NCBI GenBank assembly: GCA_001579985.1
Contig: LRSR01014570.1
Coordinates: 1 to 47,268 of the forward strand
DNA: 47,268 bases
Direction of reading: 5' to 3'
Source: Hypsibius dujardini
Lineage: Eukaryota; Tardigrada; Eutardigrada; Parachela; Hypsibiidae
A program made the position numbers and the translations under genes. Under the pieces are notes generated by a model that saw nothing but the letters and a program-made list of their open reading frames with translations, did no database searches and was not told the DNA's origin. Shown here one piece after another: positions 11,399 to 22,955 of the stretch (positions are counted from its first letter, which is position 1; the number at the start of each line of letters is the position of its first letter).

Positions 11399-13134
11399 TA
11401 CATACAGACAGACAGGCAGACAGACAAACATACAGAAAGACAGACAGACAGACAGACCGAAAGATAAACAAGGCGAATATCGCGCGTCGTGTGCTATCAA
11501 GCAAGTTCCGCTAGTTTGAAATACGCGGTAGTACGGATATCTGGTTCACCACGAAAACCGTCGTATTTACCACCTAACAGTGCAATTTCGTTTAGGCACC
11601 TCGTCGATAGACGAAGGCACTCAAATTCTCACCGACTGCATCTATTACGCCGACCGTAGCTACACCTGCAGGACCAATTGCGATAACGACGTCACGGCCG
11701 AGCCCCTGGTGAAGCCATTTCCAAATGACTCGCGCGAGTATTATACCAAAAATTGCACCACCGATGCACTCACCGATGGGCTGCCATGGTACCCGTCAGA
11801 TCGTAGGTCGTCCCAACAAAGTCTCGTTTTTTTGAAACTCATATGCTCGGTGCAATTCTCTGTTGTCAATTCGTCTTAGATTTGATTGACAAGGATATCG
11901 TCCCATCTGGTCCGCATGAGGTTGTGGCGACCTGCACCTTCTATCGCACCGCATGGTTCGAGTGCACCGACATCATGGATTGCCGTGCCGGTCCGAATCG
12001 CTGTAGAGGTGGCAAACAATGGCGCGGATCGTACACCGGCTCGATTCAAAGAGGTACCGAGAGTTTGCTTCATGGTACATCTGGCACCCATTAGCTCACT
12101 TTGCATGTCCTTTTTGGCGAACAAGTCGATCCCACGTGCCATCAGCATCTTGATCCATGTTTCAGTGAACAAGCTCTACCTGCGACGGTTGCCAAGCTTT
12201 GTAGTAGTAACCCTATAGTAACCTCCAAATTCAGTTGTTCATTAGCGATCTTTCAAGAGGACGTTAAATATTGTCTATCCTCAACGTGGATCGAAAAAGG
12301 GTCAGCCAGTAGAGGTTTAGTTGAACTCCAAATCTACAAACGAAGTCTGACTTTATCATCCTGGTGTTTTTAGGTTTCCAAGGTAAGGTCACTGCCCGAT
12401 CCATCAATGGTGGCGGAGGACCTAGCCCTTCTGTCTCGGTGAAACAAAACGACAGCTGTGATGATACCGGTATGTCAGGCAGCCTGTATTACTTTCAGTG
12501 ATCGGGATCGAGATTATTACGGACTTGAGATATTCATGGAATGCATTGATTGCAGAACGACAAATGATCAACTTCTGCAAAGTAGCTGTGGCCGATGGTG
12601 TCTACATAAACTGCTACCGAAATGACAAAGTCTGCAATTCGGGCATTTGTCGCACTGATATTACGCAGACTGATGAGCTCCTTCCGCAGAAACTTCGCGT
12701 CAGTATGGGTACGTATACGTCGTCTGCGGAGTGTAAGACAGGACATAAATTTTCCAAAAGGCCTCCTAGGGATGGGCGAAGGTTTGTTGGACAAAAAAAG
12801 GTCAAATATGCGTTTTCGAAACACAATATTTTCCCACAACAAACTGTATTTCCGATTTCCAGGAACCCTTACCCACATTTTTGCGTCCAATGCTTCATAG
12901 CTGTAAACCCTTAAAGGAGCCCGCAATAAAAGGTGATCTTTTGCAGGTCAGTTGACCGACTACCTGAAACCGTATCCCAAGATGGATTTTATCGCCTACT
13001 GCTACTTTTACGCCAACGACGATTTCCACTGCGTCATGGTGAGGTTTCCCCCTAGTATGGACTTTTCCGCACTGCGCTGCAAGTTTGCTGATCGATGTGA
13101 GAGCGGTCGAAGAACAACTTGTGCCTCACCTTAA
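10345..13134 (+). CDS. Cys-rich secreted protein B (nine exons), unknown family
   Basis: Exons: 10345-10441, 10505-10629, 10926-11019, 11087-11146, 11596-11802, 11880-12053, 12374-12469, 12556-12708, 12947-13134. The sum is 1194 nt, giving 397 aa with every junction in frame. The first exon encodes a clear signal peptide (MAPARLMLLFCLIMLY start). The N-terminal third is Trp/Ser-rich and low in Cys. From exon 5 on there are four Cys-containing modules: DCIYYADRSYTC, ATCTFYRTAWFEC, NFCKVAVADGVYINC and AYCYFYANDDFHC. They look like divergent internal repeats. Exons 6-9 are paralogous to gene A at 2150-3412. All introns but one are phase 1, which fits exon-shuffled extracellular proteins. I do not recognise a named domain. 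Confidence 0.78.
11202..11460. repeat. (CAGA)n microsatellite in intron 4 of gene B
   Basis: Nearly pure gaca/caga tetramers with some gaga interruption over about 260 bp, within intron 11147-11595. They open long Arg-Gln-Thr-Asp frames on the plus strand and Cys-Leu-Ser-Val frames on the minus strand, which are not genes. Confidence 0.95.
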
Positions 13135-14059
13135 TCGTCAACATTTTGGACTTCCACGTGCGTGAGAGCTGGATCATAATTTGACGTCATGTTTCTTAGC
13201 GGCGTACTGTGACTGGGACTATCATGTGATAACCATGACTAGTATTTTATGAAGATGTTATATGGTTTGAACAAGGCTGTCGATAATATTATTATTTATT
13301 AATCTTACAAGTGAGTGCGCGAGCCACTTTCAATGATTGAAATAAAAAATAAGCTATTAGTTGAAGAGATCCGAGTCCGGTGTCGGCGAAATTATTGCAC
13401 TAAATTTTGTCTATCGATGTACCGGTATGATCTGCTTAATCCAGACGAAACCAACTGAACAGCCACGTGATAGTCTAAAAAGAACCCGTTAAGAAACCCG
13501 TCACTACCTCTTTTCGTTAAGGGAGGATGCGGCAGCTTGGTTCGCCGTCAGCATTCGGAGATCTGTGACTAGCTAGCTAACATGAGATGTACTGTATTAT
13601 CTCGTTGCATGCACTTGCACCCAATAATCGTGACCTACACCGTATTAAAGTGTGACGGGCTCTTTTCACGGTGAAGATTGAGCCTTGACTGAATGTTGTA
13701 GATGATCTTTCTCAGCCTTTTGATTAATTTGACGCCTTCGACATAGCCTCCTTCTTTTTCATCTTTCCAAGCCCACCGTTTCCATCGATATGCGTTAGGC
13801 TTTGCGATCAGAGCATTTAATTCTCTCCTTCCATAATTCGTCAGAGTATAGCTCCCCATTCTCATTATGAAACCCTCTGTTTTCATCTGAAATGATCTCC
13901 ATCTGAGAAGCCTTGGGACCTTTCCCGCGTTAACTTAAGACCTAGTCTCAAGGGATGGCGGCCTGAAGAAGGGGAAGGGCCACTACACCATCTTAACATA
14001 TAGCGAACAACATTCCGGGCTATCTTGAACAAGAAAAATGTCATGCGCTTCTATGTTCA
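13135..14059. other. Intergenic
   Basis: The 3' flank of gene B and AT-rich DNA. The minus-strand frame 13635-13886 (83 codons) has no recognisable motif or splice context and is not called. Confidence 0.45.
13341..13346 (+). terminator. Candidate poly(A) signal of gene B
   Basis: A perfect AATAAA lies about 207 nt after the stop of gene B, in AT-rich sequence. It is consistent with 3' end formation; position alone cannot prove use. Confidence 0.4.
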
Positions 14060-15590
14060 TCACTTTGTTTCTGCGAAATCTGTCAACGTTGGGCTACAGT
14101 TACGCGACAAGGATAACGGCCAGAAAAGAACCAGATTCTCCTGCTGCACAGGCGAGGAAGTTGTGGTCGTTGACGAAGACTCTGAAGCAGCATGGATCGT
14201 CGAAGACAGACTCCAAGGAGGGGAGAATTTGACTGAGCTCACGTCTTTAATGATAGCAAACGCAGGTGGTGGTGGTGGTGGTGGTGGTGAATCGCGCCGC
14301 AAAAGTGGGAACGTCTCCTCCGCACCGAGCTTCTCCAAATCCATGTTGTAGTATTTCGCCTTGCACCCGCGAAGGTTCATCACGAACAGCATGGCCTTCT
14401 CTCCCCACTACTCTCGACTGGGTGCTGGTCCGCATTCACTAAAGACGAGTACATGTCAGTGCACTCTTCCGTGGTCCACGATGCGGCAGTCCGCAATTTG
14501 CCCTTCTCCGCCCAAAAGATGACCGCTCGGAGCGCGTACTGATTTGCGTGCTTGTAGAACTCCATACGACCATAGTCATAGGCCTTGCCCGGCGTACGGA
14601 CGCTATCGGTGCTGGAGGGGGCGGTGGAGGGGCTTCGAGTGTTAGCTGCGGCGGATTGGCATTTCACCGTTTGGTGCCAGATGGGGCTGTCCAGCTCTTG
14701 ATGGACGAAATCTTGCGTCAGGGCTTGCTTGTTCACATTCTTCTTTGTGCGGAAGATCACGACCGACCTAGGAGTAATAGACAGCGTAAAATATATGACT
14801 CAAACTAGATTCTAGACTATGCTCAGTTATTTAAGTTTATTCCGAGATAACGTTTCGGTCTGTTTGATATAAGAGGTTCGCGAAATATAAAAACGTAGGT
14901 GTTTCGTCTTATGATTAAATTCGAAACTTGAGCTCACGTGAGCAAGCCAAATGGTGCAAATGACAGGCCGCATATCAATACCGGTCACTAACGATTTTTT
15001 TCTCGAAAAAAGTTGCAATGGCCAAAGTTATTCTTTTTTCATAACCTTTCACAAAAACTATGTTAATTTTTGTCGCAAAAAAATCCTTAGTGACCGGTTT
15101 TGATTTACGAGCCGTCAAATATCATTTGTGGCTTAGTGACTAACCAGCCAAAATTGGGATAACTAGTCCGCAATTTCTGCGCCAACTCCTTGACCGACTT
15201 TTCCCTTTCACTCCACTTCTTCCCCAGGCCCATCAGATGCCGATAGACCTGTGCGCTGAGCTGGCTACACTGCCCAAAGTCCGCGGAGCAGCACCAGCGA
15301 TGCCGCAGCTCGCCGCACGGTCGGAAGAGAAACGGTGCGCGCAGTTTTGCACTCACGGCCTCCATTTTCTCGTGGATGTCGTCGCTGCACTGGTAGACTT
15401 GGTTGATACGCTGGCGCGCTGCTGCTGGAATGTCGGGCAAATCCCATTCTTTTTTCCCATCCTGCTGGCTGGGGTAACTCTGTGGGAGGTTCAGTTTCGG
15501 CTGTGGTTTGTCCTGCTCCAGTTCGTGACGTAGGTAGGCCAGGTAGGCGTGACAGGCTGCGTGCAGATCCGTCGTTATGCAAACTAAGAG
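14060..15590 (-). CDS. Unrecognised minus-strand gene, partial model
   Basis: Two exons join well. One runs from about 15590 down to about 15146, after a CTTAG acceptor. It includes the Cys cluster RHRWCCSADFGQC and ends at a GTTAGT donor inside NFGW. The other starts at about 14768, after CTCCTAG, and reads to 14380 (KAYDYGRMEFYKHANQY region, then a TEEC segment). The splice gives an in-frame Trp (phase 2). Further coding-like sequence follows in another frame (14400-14280, KAMLFVMNLRGCKAKYY then a poly-Pro run coded by a CCA repeat). I could not find a credible intron to join it, so there is either a frameshift or an unseen splice. I do not recognise a domain and do not see the 5' start, which would approach the plus-strand lectin-patatin gene. 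Confidence 0.45.
14983..15107. repeat. Inverted repeat, MITE- or hairpin-like
   Basis: The left arm ggtcactaacgattttttt at about 14983 is matched in inverted orientation by aaaaaaatccttagtgacc at about 15085-15103, with one or two mismatches. The loop is AT-rich, about 80 nt. A related ccggtcgttagtgatttt stretch occurs at 6304. The pair lies within the intron of the minus-strand gene. It could be the termini of a small non-autonomous DNA element. Confidence 0.5.
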
Positions 15591-15748
15591 ACCGCCGTTA
15601 GATCAAAATAATCGGAAAAAAAAATATTTTTAGTGGAACGACTTCTCGCTTGTGTCAGTTGAAACCAGTCCAAAGATCATTGCCGAACCCGGCATTTTAT
15701 TGATCAACCTAACACCAAGATCAGTGCTAATGCGTATCCTTTTCGTAG

Positions 15749-18700
15749 ACTCTATCCCGTCGGGCGGATAAATTGTTTCTATGGAAGAGTGATGTTCATC
15801 ACGAACTAAACGGTCACCAGCTTATCATGCAAGGTACGTTATATCACACTTGGTGGGGTGGATGCCAACTACAGTACAGGTAGAAGGCCCAGGACTCGTA
15901 TAGCAAGGTAACGGCAAGATGAAAATATACTAAAAAACTAAACCGGAGCTGAATTTTAACTCCCGGCAATTAAATTTTGGGTGTTCGGCGATATAACTAA
16001 CTTAATTGAATTGAAGTAAAACTTTCAGCTACTAATCATGTAACTGAAGGCTAAATTCTGATCAACTAATCTGAATGGACTATACTATGCAGGCGGATAG
16101 TTTAGTAGCTCGAAATTGATCAGAATAAATGCATTCCGTTTGTCTCTCATCAGATGATGGTAATTTGGTGCTTTTCGGCGGGATGACGGAGCTGTGGAGC
16201 ACCGACACGGCGGGACATCCGGGAAGCTACTTATGCGTACAGAACGACGGGAATATGGTTATTCTGAACAGCGAAGACCACAAAGTCTGGGAGTCTTGCA
16301 CCCACATTAATAGCCTTCCCAATCTCCAAGGTAAGTCACGTACCATACTAGACATGCCGGTTCAATAATCAGATTCCGCAAGTTCCATCTTATTCTAATT
16401 TATTAAAGCTGAATACGACGGAGAACTGTTGTACCGGTTCACTTACTTTTAGTCATATCATCTTCCCTCTTCCGTGAATAGTGGCCAACATAATAAACAT
16501 TGTCGCTTTGCAAGCGATAAAAAAGTGCCAAACTTGAGGTTTTTTATATAGTAAAACTTCAATATGGAAGAAGATTCTTAGTGGATTAAAACCAAACTGC
16601 GTCTGGTCGTTTTCGATAAGAGTTAAAAACCAAGCTATGTTTTCAGCGTGGTTCAAGAAGGCCCGCGCAGTCGGCGCTGGAGCAGGCGTGATAGCGACAG
16701 GATTGGTGTGTCACGCGGCGTTGCCAGTACTCGCCGCCGGCGCCGTGTGTGTCGGAGCACTCGGTCTCGGGAAGACGCAGAAAAAGATCGCTGGACGACT
16801 GGGCGGAAACGTCGCTTGCGACCTGGTCAAAAAGCAAAAGACTCGGCTTTTAACACGGCTAACAGCGTCTTCACCCGTTTCGAGAAACCGATCTACCGGG
16901 TCAACGAGTTACTCCACGCCCGGCAGGTCATCGCTACGGTGAGCCACGCGGGCGGGGCGCTGGCGCGTCATCTGCCGATCAACTCGGAAGAATGCGGTCA
17001 CAGCTCATCGAAATCGTCCTTGGCCGCGGACAAGGTCATGAATCTGCGGCTCCTCCAGATAGCCGATGAGTACCTGGCCAAAATCAAGAGCGATGCGGCA
17101 ACTGCCATCGCAGACGGGCATAAAGAGCTGAAGGTGAGATGGGCAGACCGATGTTACGGGATGGCGGCACAGAGCCTCTCCATAATCTTTAAAAAATGCT
17201 TTGACTAAGCCTAAACAACCTTGTAATGCTGGAGATTGTTTGGTTGACCTCTTTTCTTTTTGTAAATTCAGTTACTAGTCTTAAATTCTCGAATTTCGAA
17301 AACGCAGATTGAAACAAACTTGATGACATTCGTACCCTGCACCAAGTACTCGTCATAACTGGACTGGACCTCATTTCCGGGGCTTTTGCAGACATGCTTG
17401 AGCGCACAGCATGCTATCCGTTTAACCTTTTTGCCGCTCTTGATCTAGGCGGTTCTGGGGAAAGTCCGACTACTTTTCCCGCCCTGGGATGAAGAAACAC
17501 AAAAGGACCACGAACTCCGGCTACAGAAGGTCGCCATAGTCCATGCGTACACAGAGCCGTTCCAGCAAGCTTTTCTGGAAGACGCATTGCCCGACCTAGA
17601 GGCATTGCTGGCCGACCTGGACGCGCAGGAGTGCGGCCCATCAGCAGCAGCTGGTCTTGATCAGGACCCTTTACAGACCATGGCGACAGAACCCACTGAG
17701 AAAGCCGATAGCTTAACACGCTGTTCCGAGTTTAGCATTAAGCTGATTATCACACAGGTTAGTAGAGGAAAAATATCGGTGGAAACAAACACTGTCATTC
17801 TAAAAATGAGGTCTGGATGTACTGCTGCCCTCAATCCGCCGATCGTGACACCTAGCTTACCCGTCTGGTCTGACAAAAAAAAACTGGCGCCGGACTGGTT
17901 CTGTCATGCTGTTAACTGTTCATGATGTTATCACGCCTTAGTGGTGCCTTTCTAGCAATAGTATGCGCTGCACCTACTGCCTTGTCTTGTGTTGTATCTC
18001 GGATTACTAGCCTGGTTCTGTCTTGAATGTTGGGTGTGGCTCGCGGCCAGATCGTAATACCACTCTTCAGAAATGTCCATTTACCCTGGATCGTGAGTGC
18101 TACTGAAATAAATCCAATCCAATCCAATCCAATATCCTTAGATTTGGGACCTGACAATTGTTTACATAAAAATTAACTTTGATAGACTTTGAACGCTTTA
18201 AATTAACGCTTTATAAAGTCGTCGTTTCAACCACACCAGATGCTACTGAAGATGTACCACGATACCTTTGTCAGCCGGTTCGTGCGGCAGCTCCGCTCAC
18301 CCTCTCCACAAGACTCATCCCTCGCCGAGAACTCCCACACCGACATGCAGGGCTCCTTCCTCGACGCGATTCCGTCAGTGACGTGCGGCTGTTTCGACAT
18401 AAAGTGCACATCTTCTCTGTCGGCCGGCACCGTGCTGGAGGTCAAGTCGATCGAATCCATCGGGGATGTGGCTATGTCCCACGGCCACGAGGGTGACTTC
18501 AACGCCCCGGAAACATTCGTGTTGCACCAGCATCGTGAGGAAGCAGAGCGGCGCATGGCAACGCGAGCAGCAAACGGGAAAGGTCTACGCATAGTGGTGC
18601 TGGACGGTGGCGGCGTGCGGGGACTAGTGCAAGCGATGACGCTACACCATCTGCAACGAAACGGGCTACACTCACTGCTCGGATCGTTCGACCTCATCTG

Positions 18701-20287
18701 CGGCAGCAGTGCGGGAGGGATTATCGCCTTGTATCTCGTCTACGGGGCGGGCCGGTTTAAAGACAGTTCAAGTGCAGGTGATTTTCCCCGATCGTTTGAG
18801 GCCTGGCTTAAAAAAACAGTTATAGCAGCGAACACCGCAGCATGCGATCAACGTAGGCATCAGTCGCTCTCGGTCTGCCCAGAGCACAAGACAATTCGAG
18901 AGATGTGGTCATATTCAGCTAGATATTAGCAGGAGTATTCTGTTTCAGATGGTAAGTGTCGGGATTGGAAGGAATCCGATTACATTCTGCAAATGGCGGA
19001 GTCCCTGCCTGCGATTATATTCCCGCAAACTTCGACCTTCATTGAACGGGCTACGGATGTCGTGAGCTGTCGAAGGCAGACAATGTATGATCCCGCGGAT
19101 ATCGAAGGGCTCATGGGGAATGTCTTTCGCGGCGCACTCATGTCGGAGACCAGCTACCCAAAGTGTTTCGTGATGACCAACCGGACACTGGAGGATCAAT
19201 ACCGGAAATGCATATTTAGCAACTACGGCGTGTCGCGTGCATCTCCGGACCCCTCACAAAAGGTACAGACATAGTACAGTATCACCCCCCCCCCTGCGGA
19301 GGATCGCTCTTGTCGGGATCTTCAAACTACAATGTATATTTCTTGAGTTTGTATCACGGCCTTGCTTCAAAAAATAATCCAAAACGGTCCAGTCTGCCAC
19401 TCACCAAACTTTCGTACCTCACGGTGACTGAAATTACTTTTTTTTGCAAAAGATGAATTTAAAAAAACTTAGTTAGTACACATCGCCATTTGACTGACCT
19501 TTTGAATAAATGAAATATTTTGAAGATCGTGCCCACACAGCCGGAGTTGTGACATTGACCTCAGAGCTGCTGTTCAGAAATCATTGCCGAACCCGGTACA
19601 TTTTCAGTTATAAAACACGCCAAAATTTCGATCAAGCAATTAGTTCTTGGTGTTCAAGGTATTACAGTATAGGTCCGCCAAACGTTTACGACATTCTCCC
19701 TTTTGCTCCGGTAGGATTCCGAGGTGGACCTCAACGAAGCCATCAGCTCGCAGTACGTATCGGTTGCGGCAGCTGCGCGCATGACGTCCGCGGCACCGGT
19801 CGTCTTCCCCCCTGTCGCCCACGACCGCCGTCACAAGTACGAAGACGGCGGACTGCAGGAGAACAGTCCCATCAACCAGGCCATGGTTCAAGCCCACAAC
19901 ATCTGGCCGGACCGGGACGTCGAGGCGGTCGTTTCACTCGGCACCGGATTCCTATGCCAACAAGAAGCCACCCGGCGAAAGGGCTGCTCGGGGAGTGAAC
20001 AAGGTCTGCAAAGCCGTGTAAAGGAGCTCCTCACTAAAATCCTCACGTTTGCCACCGATTCGGAGCTTCAGTGGAGTCGCTTTGTCTACGAGAACCAGCA
20101 CCGGGCTCGGCCCGTGAAGCACGTCCTTCGACTGAATGTTGAGCTGCTGGAGGAGGTGCAGCTGTTCGAGTCCAATGAAGAAGTCCTGAAGAAACTTAAA
20201 AGTCAGGCCAGCGAAATGCTCGAAGCCCACGAAAAGGACGCGATTACGAGCATGGTGAATTTGTTGAACGATGACGGGGAGAAGTAA
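15749..20287 (+). CDS. Bulb-type lectin + patatin-like phospholipase fusion (possible frameshift)
   Basis: Exons: 15749-15833, 16154-16330, 16647-17133, 17449-17757, 18240-18777, 18949-19262, 19715-20287 (TAA). The start and signal are upstream and unseen. Exons 1-2 form a mannose-binding bulb-lectin repeat region (GHQLIMQDDGNLVLFGG, then WSTDT and QNDGNMVI). Exon 3 has a Gly/Ala-rich hydrophobic stretch that could be a membrane hairpin, then helical sequence. The patatin domain has the oxyanion motif DGGGVRG (Asp codon 18603), nucleophile motif GSSAG (Ser codon 18708-18710) and catalytic DGG (Asp codon 19844-19846). It is therefore expected to be an active Ser-Asp lipid acyl hydrolase. All junctions fit except exon 3, where the frame must change near 16835-16850 in an A-rich run. 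That may be a base error in the sequence or a real lesion. Confidence 0.72.
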
Positions 20288-20472
20288 GGGTGGGATGAGC
20301 TGCGGCCAATGATAAACGCAGAACGTCGACGCCAGGCGCTTTCACGGTCTATTATGGGAAGAAATACACTACTTCAATGTATTTTCTTAGCAAAACGGAA
20401 AGCCTTATGTGCATTCACTTCTCTACAAGCTGTGCTCGGGCTACGCCCTCGCATAGCTTGGTGAACGACTGA
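20288..20472. other. 3' flank of the lectin-patatin gene
   Basis: Nothing beyond the 3' flank of the preceding gene is supported. Confidence 0.4.
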
Positions 20473-21565
20473 TTGTCTGGTCGTCTTCGTGTAGTGTCGG
20501 GATGCCTGCATGTCCGGACAGACGATTGTCTTAAAATAAAAATGTCTGGTAGTCGTGTTACCTGGTTGTCTGGATACCAGATATTCTGGACGTTTAGATA
20601 TCTGGGTGTCTGGGTGTCTGGACGTCTAGATATCTGGATATCTGGTTGTCTTGATGTCTGCCCGTCCTGACGTCTGGGTGTCTGGCCGTCTAGATATCTG
20701 GTGGTTTAGACGTCTGGTTATCTGGTCGTTTATGATCTGGATGGTTACATTTGTGGGCATCTGTATGTTTTGATGTCTGGACGTCTGAATGTCTGGCTGT
20801 CTGGAAGTATGAATGTCTGGCGGTCTGGACGACTGCATGTCTGGCCGGCCCTCTCAACGTCTGAATATCTGGCTGTTTGGACATCTGAATGCCTGGACGG
20901 CTATATATCTGGAAGCTTTGAAGTCTATTTGTCTTGTCGTCTGCATGTCTGACTTTCGGGATGTTTAGACGTCTAGATATCTGGGTGTTTTGACGTTTTG
21001 ACTGACCGTTTGGATGCATAGACGTTGAGATATCTTGATATTGGGAATTAAGCAGAGGTTAATTTATGTTAATGATGTGCGCCTCCCACACCCTCTTCCT
21101 CTCCTCTCTGTGGTCCGTCATACGTCCGGGCAACTTCACCACCAGTCGGCCAGCCTCTCACTCCGCGCGACTCTCTCCATCTCTCCCGCGTCCGATCCTG
21201 TGCGCTCTTTAGTATCGTCTCTTTTCTCGATGTGTGCAATTTTTTCTTTCCACCCGCCCGCCCTACTAACTGGTCGCCCTTTCTCAATAAACAAAATGGG
21301 GGTACTCGGACTTCATCCGAGTCCGGTACTTCCCTACGGCAACCCGCGAACGTGTTCGTTTCCGCCTCTCAAGCGCGCAGCATTAACTGGATGTTTTAGC
21401 ATCTATCTGTCTAACAGTCAAGATGTCTGAACGTCCGAACGTCTGCAGATCTGGGTGTCGGGACGTCAATATGTATGAACGTCCGGATATATACAGATGT
21501 CTGAACATCTATGTGTCTGAAAGGGTGTTTATGTCGATGTCTGGACGCTTTGTGATCTTGACCAA
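20473..21565. repeat. Degenerate TCTGG-type minisatellite
   Basis: Dozens of imperfect 8-9-mers of the type gtctggatg / gtctagata / tctggttgt run from 20473 to about 21030 and resume at about 21420-21565. An ordinary, pyrimidine-rich stretch (21070-21410) interrupts them. Frames across it on both strands are repetitive (Ser-Gly-Arg-Leu or Gln-Thr-Ser-Arg) and are rejected as genes. Confidence 0.85.
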
Positions 21566-22955
21566 TGGGTATCAGAACCATAGCCTTAACTTCAAGCAGT
21601 TAGGTCATCAATCAACGGACTCACGTCGCTCCTCCATCACAACAATTTTTCATCTACGCAGTTAGGCTGTGTTTACCAGCTGGTAGAACTTTCTCGAACT
21701 TCCTCGAAACGGCAACCTCACAATCAATCAATCAGTCGATCACAATCGCTAAGTCTTTTATCTGGTTTTGATGTTTCAAGAAAGGTTTTTACAAACGAAT
21801 ATCGTCACGAACCCTCACTCACTATTGTAGGAACTCTACTAGGGCGATGGATATTTTACTCTCAGAGACTTTATTGCCAGAGTGACTGAAGTCAAAACAG
21901 CTGTCGTGCCGCTTAAATAGGCGGATGTGGTGAAGACGAGCTCGTTGAGCTCTTGGACACTTGTCAGAAGCTTATACAAACAAGCTTACGTTGCATCGGT
22001 CAGCACGGACCATTCATAAAGTGTCTCTGGTTTCACAACTCACACAACCGAAACACACAATAGTCACACGGTCAACTGGTTGCACAACAGGGCTCTACAC
22101 TATCTTTATTTAATAGAACTATCAGTTTAAGGTTGGCTTCTAGACAGCAAAAAAACCCTGACCGGCAGGACTTGAATCTCAGAATATGATGATGGTTGGT
22201 TAGAAGCTTCATCGCAGCGCCATCAGTACGTTTTTCAAAGAAAAGAAACTCAACTGGCACCCTACCCCGTTGTAGTGTTTTCTACCAAACCAAAATCTTC
22301 GACGTTGACTTCGAATTGTTTTCGGGAAACTGGGGGTACAAAAAATGTTAGGACAATCAATTTTCAGCTCAATCAACCAAAGGGTGCATGTTTAACGGTT
22401 CGCAAAAAAGGTATATTCCGCATCTATCCCAGAAAGATCTTAGATCGCAAAGTTTAACTGCATTCCTAATTTGCTACCCTCTTTCGGTTTACGACTCATC
22501 ATCCAAGAAAGAATGTTTCATTCTCTGATATTTTTTGGTACGGGACGGTCTGTTGAATCTTAAGATATTCGGATAACAACCGCACACATGATTTTCATAT
22601 TTTCCTGCCTCAAGACAATTTATTTTATAATTCGCTCGGCGGTTTCGTCTCGTGGCACATCAAACACAACTTCGAGGAGATCACTTAAAAACATATCCCG
22701 AGAAGGCTCACGGGCGACTCTTGACCGATGGTATTTTGTTTCGCTTTACTTCATATGAGACACATGATACCCATTTTTTGAGATTATCTCGAGTCCTTTC
22801 CTGACTATACTCGATTGGTACTTGAATTGATAAAACGCAGCTGTTTAACGCAAACTGAGCATCAGTCCATCCTCAAAATGTAGATTCGGTAAAGTCTCGT
22901 TCGCGAAGTAAAGCCCGCACTAAAGGCGAATATCCTCTCCCGTTTGGGCGTCTAG
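21566..22955. other. Intergenic, no gene seen
   Basis: Moderately AT-rich DNA without a supported gene. A stretch at about 22160-22235 has a faint tRNA-like look in reverse, with a GATTCAAGTCC T-arm-like run. I cannot fold a convincing cloverleaf and do not call it. Confidence 0.4.

Noticed and set aside
11173-11514. ORFs rich in Cys-Leu-Ser-Val or Arg-Gln-Thr-Asp
   Set aside because: They are translations of the (CAGA)n repeat inside an intron of gene B.
13635-13886. 83-codon minus-strand ORF, Lys/Arg-rich
   Set aside because: No homology recognised, no splice context and isolated in intergenic DNA.
16648-17208. A 186-codon ORF starting MVQEG as an independent gene
   Set aside because: Its first 65 codons are an Arg-rich shadow of the lectin-patatin exon; only its later part is coding, as part of that exon after the frame break.
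20626-21019. Minus-strand ORF rich in Gln-Thr-Ser-Arg
   Set aside because: It is a translation of the TCTGG-type minisatellite.
22160-22235. tRNA-like stretch in reverse orientation
   Set aside because: It has a T-arm-like run, but I could not pair acceptor and anticodon stems; it may be a decayed tRNA-derived SINE, not supported.
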